From positions 1-6,749 of the forward strand of contig JBJXGR010000612.1 of NCBI GenBank assembly GCA_046160045.1: a stretch of DNA of 6,749 nt, given 5' to 3'. Below, piece by piece: positions 1-5,469 of the stretch. The notes beneath the pieces are model-generated. The model worked only from the letters and a program-made list of their open reading frames with translations. It was not told the DNA's origin and did no database searches. Source of the stretch: CAZGUX01 sp046160045. GTDB taxonomy: Bacteria > Acidobacteriota > Terriglobia > Bryobacterales > Bryobacteraceae. The position numbers and the translations under genes were made by a program. The first letter of the stretch is position 1; each line of letters begins with the position of its first letter.

Positions 1-1244
1 CGGCTCTCCGGCCGGGAGATCAGGTTCTGACTTTCTCCAGGATCGCGTTCCATATCGTACAGTTCGTCCGCGGGCTCGGCGGCCACGTCGAACTTTCTCA
101 ACATCAACTTCCACTTCTCCGTCCGGATCGCCCGCTCCCGGAACAGCGAGCCCCCAATCGCCTTGCCGGAGACATTCTCGATCACGATGGGCCGCGTCCA
201 CCGGTCGTTGCCGGCTCGCAGGTCGGCGAGCAGACTGCGGCCGTGCGTCGGAAACGGCCGGATGCGCGCCGCTTCGAGAATTGTCGGCGCCAGGTCCACC
301 AGGCTCATCCCTGAGCGCCAGACCGTACCTCGGGGCAGCAGCGGGGGATACCGCATGATCAGAGGGATGCGCGCCGCCTCGTCGTACGAGATGCAGTAGC
401 CGTTCCGCGTCCCCGACCGCCCGCTCCAGGCTTTCCCGTGCTCGGTGGTCAGGATGATGAACGTGCGGTCGAGCAACTGGTGCTTCTGCAGCGCATCCAC
501 GATGCGGCCCACGTTCCAGTCCAGGTTCGTGACGGCGGCGAAGTAGTCGATGTGCGGATCGGTCCGTCCCTTGTAGAACTCCAGAAACTTCTTGGGCGGA
601 TCGATCGGGGGATGGGGCGTGTAATAGGACTGGTACAGAAAGAAACGGCGGTGCGCGTTGCGCTCGATAAACTCGAGCGCTTCGTCGGTCTGGACATCGG
701 GGCGGTATTCCGATTCATGCGGTTTGCCGATCCAATGCGGCAGCAGGGAGTTGAAGCCTTTCCAGGTATTGAAGAAACCCGGGTTGGTGATGCCCAGGTG
801 CCACTTCCCGATTTGCGCCGTCTCGTAGCCGGCATTCAACAGGAGGAAGGGGAAGTTGTTCCACAGGCGGAATCGCGTGTCCAGGAACGCGTTCGGAATG
901 GCGTCGTCAAACCGGTCGTAGTCGAATCCCTTGGTGGGATAGACGTTCTTCACGATGCCGTGGGCATGAGGGTGAAGACCGGTGATGATCGACGCGCGTG
1001 CGGGCCCGCACAACGCCTGCGACGTGTAACAGGTGTCGAACCGCACGCCGGCGGCAGCGAGGCGGTCGATGTTGGGGGTGTGGACCTGCTCAAGACCGTA
1101 GCAGCCGATCGCGTCCCGGCGGCACATGTCGAAGAGAATGACAACGAAGTTCGGCGGCTTCGGCAGTGACGATTGCCAGGCGCCGGAGCGCCCGCCGGTC
1201 AAAGCCGGAGCCGCTGCGCTTGCGAGAAAGGTGCGGCGCTTCAT
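1..1244 (-). CDS. Tat-exported type I sulfatase, 3' end cut by window edge
   Basis: This is a formylglycine-dependent sulfatase of the alkaline phosphatase superfamily, expected to hydrolyse sulfate esters outside the cytoplasm. It runs from the ATG at 1244 to the left edge with no stop, giving 414 full codons. The N-terminus MKRRTFLASAAAAPAL is a Tat signal peptide (RRTFL, then a short Ala-rich stretch), which fixes the start; GAGG lies 10 bases upstream. The sulfatase signature is CGPARASIITG, with Cys79 as the residue converted to formylglycine, Arg83 beside it, IGKWHLG at 145-151 (Lys147, His149) and TPHPP with His211. The C-terminal subdomain ends with ELYDMERDPGESQNL, typical of the family. 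Unusual points: the usual Asp-Asp or Asp-Gln after the first strand is Asp39-Met40, the usual Asp-His/Asn is Glu268-His269, and the late Lys is apparently Asn281 or a neighbour. It lies 55 bases downstream of another sulfatase. The family is secure; the substrate is unknown. Confidence 0.93.
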   Translation of the reverse strand, partial: MKRRTFLASAAAPALTGGRSGAWQSSLPKPPNFVVILFDMCRRDAIGCYGLEQVHTPNIDRLAAAGVRFDTCYTSQALCGPARASIITGLHPHAHGIVKNVYPTKGFDYDRFDDAIPNAFLDTRFRLWNNFPFLLLNAGYETAQIGKWHLGITNPGFFNTWKGFNSLLPHWIGKPHESEYRPDVQTDEALEFIERNAHRRFFLYQSYYTPHPPIDPPKKFLEFYKGRTDPHIDYFAAVTNLDWNVGRIVDALQKHQLLDRTFIILTTEHGKAWSGRSGTRNGYCISYDEAARIPLIMRYPPLLPRGTVWRSGMSLVDLAPTILEAARIRPFPTHGRSLLADLRAGNDRWTRPIVIENVSGKAIGGSLFRERAIRTEKWKLMLRKFDVAAEPADELYDMERDPGESQNLISRPES

Positions 1245-1285
1245 GGTGTGGACACCTCAGGAGTCCGGTCCCGCGGCTCAGCCGA

Positions 1286-1291
1286 ATTATA
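1286..1291 (-). promoter_or_regulatory. possible -10 element (TATAAT) before the downstream sulfatase
   Basis: Read on the minus strand, the 55-base gap between the two sulfatase genes contains a perfect TATAAT, 41 bases upstream of the downstream ATG. An AT-rich hexamer of this kind is uncommon in this GC-rich sequence. There is no good -35 hexamer 16-18 bases further upstream (CGTGGC at the expected place) and no extended TG motif. It could give the second gene its own transcript or be chance. This is inference from the consensus alone. Confidence 0.3.
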
Positions 1292-1299
1292 CGCTGCTT

Positions 1300-2703
1300 T
1301 CACGCTTCGCCACGCTGCCTTTCCAGAGCCAGCCAGGGATCGTTGGTTTCGCGCCGGAAACGCTTCACCTTTTCCCTCAACTCGGACACGAGGCCGGCGT
1401 TCTCCGGCGCCGAAGCAATGTCCGTCGTTTCCACTGGGTCGTTCTTCAGGTCGTAAAGCTCTTCCTTGGCGTGATGCAGCAACGACGAAAGGGTGCGCCG
1501 GCCAATCATCGCGCCGCCCCGTCGGCGAATGGCCTGCCACGTGGGCGAGCCGGACAGATCGCTGGGCAGCGGCATCTCCAATTCCGGGTGGAGGAACCGC
1601 ACGTACTTATGCCGCCGCGTACGAACGGCGCGGTAGGGGTAATAATAGATGACCCCGTGGAACGTGTGCGAGAAGAAGACCTCATCCCAGCCTGATGGAG
1701 ATGAAGCCTCCAGGATCGGCAGGAGGGTGCGACCTGGCAGCGGGTAGTCCGGGCCTTTGACGCCCCACCAGTCGAGTGCTGTCGGCAGCACATCGGTGAA
1801 GCTCACCATCGCCTCGCTCTCGATACCCCGCCGCGCCTGAACCGGAGACGACATGACGAACGGGAGCCGGTGCCCCGAATCATAGAAGCTGCCTTTTGCT
1901 CCCGGAAACGGCATGCCGTTGTCGCCCAGGTACAGCACCAGCGTGTCCTTCGCCCGCCCTGATTTCTCCAGCACCTCGAACAGGAAGCCCAATCCCTGGT
2001 CGAGGCGGTCGACCGCTTCGTAATACCCCGCGAGATCGGCCCGGACTTCGGGGAGGTCCGGCAGAAACTCGGGCACGATGACGTCGGCAGGCGAGTATTT
2101 TCTCTTCCGGACCGAGCGGTACTCGCGGTCGTTCCCGAAGCCTTTCCCGGCGCGGTGCGGATCTGAAAACCCGACGTGCAGATAAAAGGACCGCCTTCCA
2201 ATCTGCTTCAGGAAGCGATCGGCGTCTCGTGCCATCTCGTAGACCTCCCGGGTCCCGTTGGCCGTGTCGCCGGCCGATTGGAAGTCCCAGGGATACACCT
2301 CCGGCGGCTTGACGTGAAGTTTGCCCACAACCCCGGTTGCGATTCCCGCCGCCCGGGCCAACCGCGGGATCGACTGCATGGAGTCCAGCGTGTGAAAGTT
2401 GTTCCGTCCGTGCGCGAGGCCGTACTGGCCGCTCGAGTGCCCGTGAAGACCGGTGAGGATGGAAGCGCGGCTCGGGCTACAGGAAGCGGTCGTGCAAAAG
2501 GCGTGAGTGAACCGGGTGCCCTGTTTCGCCAGCCGGTCGAGGTTCGGCGTGGCGATGACCCCGTTTCCGTAGCACCCGGCCACGGCGCTGTGGTCGTCGC
2601 CGATCACCACCATCACACCCCGTCCCTCGGCCGCAGCTAAGCTGGGCGCGGGCGAAAGGGCGGCAGCCAGAATCTTCCGGCGGCTTACAGGGGAGATAGG
2701 CAT
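1300..2703 (-). CDS. N-sulfoglucosamine sulfohydrolase-like (heparan N-sulfatase-like) sulfatase, Tat-exported
   Basis: This 467-residue type I sulfatase resembles human SGSH, which removes N-linked sulfate from glucosamine in heparan sulfate. SRRKILAAAL at residues 7-16 is a Tat signal and supports the start; cleavage is probably near AAA-E26. Active-site residues appear in order: Asp36-Asp37 (VIGDDHS), Cys75 in CSPSRASILTG as the formylglycine precursor with Arg79, Lys128 and His130 in VGKLHV, His183 in SDPHR, and Asp261-Asn262 with Lys270 in GDNGMPFPGAK. Shared with SGSH as I recall it are ATPxLD, SCSPSRAS, YPxDF, DPHR, RADLAxxY, MDQG/LDQG, DNGxPFP, a late MPxP segment and xxNDPW near the end. 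Human SGSH has about 500 residues, so this is full-length. It is the first gene of a probable two-gene unit with the other sulfatase and is divergent from the alpha/beta hydrolase. No maturase is visible. N-sulfatase activity is inferred; O-sulfatase activity cannot be excluded. Confidence 0.95.
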   Translation of the reverse strand: MPISPVSRRKILAAALSPAPSLAAAEGRGVMVVIGDDHSAVAGCYGNGVIATPNLDRLAKQGTRFTHAFCTTASCSPSRASILTGLHGHSSGQYGLAHGRNNFHTLDSMQSIPRLARAAGIATGVVGKLHVKPPEVYPWDFQSAGDTANGTREVYEMARDADRFLKQIGRRSFYLHVGFSDPHRAGKGFGNDREYRSVRKRKYSPADVIVPEFLPDLPEVRADLAGYYEAVDRLDQGLGFLFEVLEKSGRAKDTLVLYLGDNGMPFPGAKGSFYDSGHRLPFVMSSPVQARRGIESEAMVSFTDVLPTALDWWGVKGPDYPLPGRTLLPILEASSPSGWDEVFFSHTFHGVIYYYPYRAVRTRRHKYVRFLHPELEMPLPSDLSGSPTWQAIRRRGGAMIGRRTLSSLLHHAKEELYDLKNDPVETTDIASAPENAGLVSELREKVKRFRRETNDPWLALERQRGEA

Positions 2704-2849
2704 GTCCGGATGATAGACCTCGCTGTGGGCGGGCGCAAAGGACAGCGTTATTAGTGACTGACCGGCCTGTCAACGCACCGGCCCTCAGGGGCGCTCTTGG
2801 GTCCGAATTCACACCTCCTATGCACGCAGGGGGACACGGGCCTCCTACA
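2704..2849. other. divergent intergenic region between the sulfatase unit and the alpha/beta hydrolase
   Basis: This 146-base gap separates two divergently read genes and should hold both promoters. Minus-strand elements are the TTGACA/TAATAA pair listed separately. For the plus-strand gene I see no convincing -35/-10 pair. AGGGGG at 2828-2833 is the closest ribosome-binding-like sequence, 16 bases before the ATG at 2850. Two AGGAGG sequences on the minus strand (2814-2819, 2841-2846) precede no plausible gene. Confidence 0.5.
2748..2773 (-). promoter_or_regulatory. possible promoter for the SGSH-like sulfatase
   Basis: On the minus strand a perfect TTGACA (2768-2773) stands upstream of the sulfatase start at 2703. 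A TAATAA (2748-2753) follows after only 14 bases, which is shorter than the 16-18 bases usual for a housekeeping sigma factor. At 17 bases the hexamer would be TAACGC, a poor match. ACCGGCC occurs at 2761-2767 and 2777-2783, flanking the TTGACA, and could be an operator. This is the best candidate in the divergent gap, but it is weak. Confidence 0.22.
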
Positions 2850-3656
2850 ATGAAATCGAGACCGATGCCGTACGCGGAAAATCAGGGAGCCCGCATCTAT
2901 TGGGAATCGCACGGCGAGGGCAAGCCTGTCGTGTTGATCATGGGCCTGGCCTTCTCGCTCGAAATGTGGCATCGGACTCTTCCCTACCTCACGCCGAAAT
3001 ACCGCGCGATCGTGTTCGACAACCGGGGCGTCGGCCGCAGCGGCGTGCCCCCCGGGCCGTACCGCATCTCGTTGATGGCCAGCGACGTTCTCGCCGTCAT
3101 GGACGACGCCGGTGTGGACGCCGCTCACATTGTCGGGGCATCCATGGGCGGGATGATTGCCCAGGAACTTGCCATCGGGAGCCCCGCCCGCGTGCGCTCC
3201 CTCGTCCTCGCGTGCTCGTTCTGCGGAGTCATCCGCATGAAGTGGCCGAGTTTCCGCCTGTTCCGCGCCGCCCGGCGCTGGCGTCACATGACCCCGCGCC
3301 AGCGTGCGGAGTATTTCGTGCCCTTCCTCTACTCGCCCTCGACCCCGCGCGAGCGGATCGACGAAGACCTGCGGATCCGCGTCCAGCACTACCCGACCGA
3401 TCGCGGCTACTTCAACCAGGCGGCGGCCATGATGCTCTTTAGCTCCCACGGACGGCTCCGCCGCATCCAGTGCCCTACCCTGATCGTCCACGGCGAACGG
3501 GATGTGATAGTTCCCATCGAAAACGCTTCCATCCTCGCGCGGCGCATCCCGAACGCCCGGCTGGTCAGCATTCCAAATGCCTCCCACCTGTTCACCACCG
3601 ACCAGCCCGACCTGTCGCATGAGACCCTGCTCAGCTTTCTTGCATCGACCTCGTAA
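2850..3656 (+). CDS. alpha/beta hydrolase-fold hydrolase, cytoplasmic
   Basis: This is a single-domain alpha/beta hydrolase of 268 residues, a usual length for small esterases, lactonases and related enzymes. Numbered from the chosen ATG, the catalytic triad is Ser98 in the nucleophile elbow GASMGG, Asp218 in HGERDVIVP and His246 in NASHLF. The oxyanion-hole segment is LIMGLAFSLEMW (29-40), and FDNRGVGRSG (56-65) is the conserved loop before the nucleophile. A helical cap lies between about 125 and 200. It has no signal peptide. LIMG followed by LEMW recalls the group containing aclacinomycin methylesterase RdmC and 3-oxoadipate enol-lactonase, but the substrate cannot be read from sequence. 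The frame is open back to an ATG at 2754, but those 32 residues look non-conserved and low in complexity. The fold begins at the segment RIYWESHGEGKPVVLIMG, so ATG 2850 or ATG 2865 is more likely. No strong ribosome-binding site decides between them. Confidence 0.9.
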   Translation: MKSRPMPYAENQGARIYWESHGEGKPVVLIMGLAFSLEMWHRTLPYLTPKYRAIVFDNRGVGRSGVPPGPYRISLMASDVLAVMDDAGVDAAHIVGASMGGMIAQELAIGSPARVRSLVLACSFCGVIRMKWPSFRLFRAARRWRHMTPRQRAEYFVPFLYSPSTPRERIDEDLRIRVQHYPTDRGYFNQAAAMMLFSSHGRLRRIQCPTLIVHGERDVIVPIENASILARRIPNARLVSIPNASHLFTTDQPDLSHETLLSFLASTS

Positions 3657-3716
3657 CGCAACCCCCGCCGTCGCTTTCGCGAGTGGATCTGCTTGCCCTG
3701 AGAGTCAAGTGAGTAG
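3657..3716. other. short non-coding stretch after the alpha/beta hydrolase
   Basis: These bases follow the TAA at 3654-3656. They have stops in the frame of the downstream remnant (TGA 3699, TAG 3714) and no coding signal I trust. I looked for a stem-loop with a T-run that could end the hydrolase transcript and found none. Confidence 0.5.
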
Positions 3717-3988
3717 ATCTATGCCTGGTTCTGGCAGGAATCCACCGACTTCCAGCCCGAAGGCTACAAGGCCTTCATCGATGTTGTGGCCGGCCACACC
3801 AATCTCAACTTCCTGACGGCCAGCCCCGCTCGCCCGCGCGCGAGATCGCTCTTCCCGCGGTCCACGACCAGATGCAATGGATGCTGCGGCTCCGCGAGGT
3901 CACCGGTCCTGCCGGGCGGAAGATCACGGTCGAGTCCCTCGCTCTCGAAGATCACATGACCGCCATCGGCACCTGCTACGAACTCCCC
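3717..3988 (+). pseudogene. frameshifted, truncated coding remnant of an unidentified gene
   Basis: Two adjoining plus-strand frames carry protein-like sequence. From 3717 one frame reads IYAWFWQESTDFQPEGYKAF and continues as IDVVAGHTNLNFLTASP to about 3827. The frame one base back then continues RSPAREIALPAVHDQM and MQWMLRLREVTGP up to about 3988. The switch falls in a CCCC run near 3824-3827 and fits the loss of one C. There is no start codon (an in-frame TAG sits just upstream at 3714), and the second part ends where the convergent oxidoreductase stop lies. The first part has the feel of the N-terminal region of a larger exported carbohydrate-related protein (WFWQ, DFQPEGY, VHDQM), but I cannot name the family. 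The second part, containing TVESLALEDHMTAIGTCYEL, may derive from the same gene or from another piece. It is best read as a decayed remnant left by deletion; a sequencing error could explain the frameshift but not the missing ends. Confidence 0.5.
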
Positions 3989-5341
3989 TTACCCGTTCGG
4001 CGTCCATCCCGGGCGATATTTGCGCCGGAGAAACGCGTTGGCTTCCGGTGCGTTCGTCACCCGGCCCGCCGCGGGGTCGTACTCGATCCTCTTTCCGGCA
4101 CGGTACGCCACCAGCCCCAGCAGCATCTGCTCGATCAGATCGCCGCCGTACACGAAGTCGCACGACGTCTTCAGGCTGCCTTTGCAGGCATCGATCCACT
4201 CCCGCTGGAAGACGGACGAGCCTTTGGCGGATGCACCTCCCATGTTGGGCAGGAGGTCCGCGCTCCCGCGCCGCTTGTAATAGCTCAGATCGCCTTCTTT
4301 GTCGCTGGGGATCAGCATTCGCGAGTTGAAGTCGGCGATCAGCCAACCCCTGGATCCTTCGAACATCACGCCGTGCCCGATCTTCTTCAGGTCAATCGAC
4401 GGCTTGGGCGACTCCGGCATTACCCCGCCCTGATACCACGTGACCCGAATCGCGGGCCGCCACGCATTAGCCGGATGGTCGAACGTGGCTTCCAGCTCGA
4501 CGGGCGTGACGTCCGGATTGAATTTCTCGCTCAGCCTCATATCGGCCTGGGCGGCGACGGGCAGGCCCGCGTCGATCGCGTTCCACGCCAGGTCCATCGT
4601 GTGCGCGCCCATATCGCCGATCTGGCCGACGCCAAAATCCCAATACATGTTCCATTGCAGGCAATTCGCTCCCGCCGAGCCGGAGAAGTAGCCCGGGTTG
4701 TAGGGATGGTATTCCGACGGCCCGATCCAGAGGTCGTAGTTGAGGTGCGACGGCGGCGTCCCTTCCACCGGCAGGTAGCCCGGACGGCGGAGTTGCCGGT
4801 TGCCCCACACCGCGACGCTCTTCAGATCGCCGACGGCTCCATCGAGAATCAGTTCCCGCACGCGGTTGAAATTCGGGATGGCATGCCGCTGCGTGCCATG
4901 CTGGGTAGCCACTTTATTCCGGCGTTTCACATAATTCGCCCGGACCGTCCGGACTTCTTCCACCGTGATCCCGAGCGGCTTTTCGCAGTACACGTGGTGG
5001 CCGCGATTCAACGCCCAGTTGGCGATGAAGGCGTGAGTGTGGTCGGTGGTGCAGATGATCACGGCCTCGATGTCTTTTTGGTCCAGGCATTTTCGCCAGT
5101 CAACATAGGTCTTCGCCTGCGGCCACTTCTGCCCGGCCTCGCGGAGGCGGTTTTCGTTGACGTCGCACAGGGCCACCACGTTCTCGGGCAGGATGGCCTC
5201 ATAATGCGCCAGGCCGCGTCCCCAGACTCCGATGAGGGCGATATTCAGCTTGTTGCCGGGAGTATTCTGTGCCCGGAGCGGACCGGGGATCAGGCTTCCG
5301 GCGCCCGCGGCGGCGGTGTGGAGAAACTGGCGTCGATACAT
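3989..5341 (-). CDS. Tat-exported Gfo/Idh/MocA-family NAD(P)-dependent oxidoreductase
   Basis: This 450-residue protein belongs to the glucose-fructose oxidoreductase / inositol dehydrogenase / MocA family. Its N-terminus, MYRRQFLHTAAAGAGSL, is a Tat signal. The start is set by AAAGGA placed 5 bases before the ATG at 5341; the frame remains open to 5488, but that extension runs through the intergenic region. A Rossmann nucleotide-binding domain begins at LNIALIGVWGRG (32-43), with Asp60 in ALCDVN. TTDHTHAF (98-105) and CEKPLG with Glu120-Lys121-Pro122 follow, marking a normal family member rather than GH109, in which I recall EVP at this place. The C-terminal domain has GDMGAHTMD (242-250, Asp243 and His247), the usual catalytic-region motif. 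Expected role: oxidation or oxidoreduction of a sugar or cyclitol, in the periplasm if the signal works. Many such proteins in Planctomycetota and Acidobacteriota lack a known substrate. It converges with the remnant and diverges from the ceramidase-family gene. Confidence 0.93.
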   Translation of the reverse strand: MYRRQFLHTAAAGAGSLIPGPLRAQNTPGNKLNIALIGVWGRGLAHYEAILPENVVALCDVNENRLREAGQKWPQAKTYVDWRKCLDQKDIEAVIICTTDHTHAFIANWALNRGHHVYCEKPLGITVEEVRTVRANYVKRRNKVATQHGTQRHAIPNFNRVRELILDGAVGDLKSVAVWGNRQLRRPGYLPVEGTPPSHLNYDLWIGPSEYHPYNPGYFSGSAGANCLQWNMYWDFGVGQIGDMGAHTMDLAWNAIDAGLPVAAQADMRLSEKFNPDVTPVELEATFDHPANAWRPAIRVTWYQGGVMPESPKPSIDLKKIGHGVMFEGSRGWLIADFNSRMLIPSDKEGDLSYYKRRGSADLLPNMGGASAKGSSVFQREWIDACKGSLKTSCDFVYGGDLIEQMLLGLVAYRAGKRIEYDPAAGRVTNAPEANAFLRRKYRPGWTPNG

Positions 5342-5469
5342 AAGTATCCTTTCGTGGGTCAGGCATTGGCCAACCCTCAAGTGTAGTCCCGCGAATTCGG
5401 GAGGAACAGGCTGGGGCGCCCGGCCCTCTTTGCTGCTGCCCGCCCCATCGCGCAATAATTCCTTTACCG
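5342..5469. other. divergent intergenic region between oxidoreductase and ceramidase-family gene
   Basis: This 128-base gap carries the control sequences of two divergent genes. On the minus strand AAAGGA (5347-5352) is a good ribosome-binding site. A TACACT (5380-5385) could be a -10 but has no matching -35. Small perfect palindromes are TTGGCCAA (5366-5373) and GGGCGCCC within 5414-5422. The plus-strand candidate promoter is listed separately. Confidence 0.5.
5430..5459 (+). promoter_or_regulatory. possible promoter giving a nearly leaderless mRNA
   Basis: TTGCTG (5430-5435) and AATAAT (5454-5459), 18 bases apart, give three and five matches to the -35 and -10 consensus. The -10 ends only 10 bases before the ATG at 5470, so transcription would begin roughly 3-4 bases before the start codon. 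In agreement, no Shine-Dalgarno sequence precedes that ATG. The call rests on consensus matching alone. Confidence 0.28.

Noticed and set aside
438..1169. 243-residue plus-strand open frame
   Set aside because: It is antisense to the first sulfatase and has no motif or signal of its own.
2477..2812. minus-strand frame starting at GTG with AGGAGG immediately upstream
   Set aside because: The AGGAGG is only one base from the GTG, too close to serve it, and most of the frame overlaps the SGSH-like gene out of frame with Arg/Pro-rich shadow sequence.
2754..2849. N-terminal extension of the alpha/beta hydrolase from the ATG at 2754
   Set aside because: The 32 extra residues resemble no part of the fold and no signal peptide, and their region should hold the promoter; starts at 2850 or 2865 fit the family better.
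2751..3620. 289-residue minus-strand open frame
   Set aside because: It is the complement of the alpha/beta hydrolase, whose full catalytic triad is visible; the composition (Arg, His, Gly, Asp) is that of a shadow frame.
3657..3988. intrinsic terminator between the convergent genes
   Set aside because: I found only weak GC-rich inverted matches and no stem followed by a T-run on either strand.
3989..5341. GH109 glycosidase identity for the Gfo/Idh/MocA protein
   Set aside because: The motif reads CEKPLG, as in ordinary oxidoreductases of the family, rather than the EVP I recall for GH109 enzymes.
3872..5386. 504-residue plus-strand open frame
   Set aside because: From about 3989 onward it runs antisense to the well-supported oxidoreductase, and its sequence there is low-complexity and rich in Arg, Val and Pro. 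Only its first roughly 40 codons look protein-like, and these belong to the remnant.
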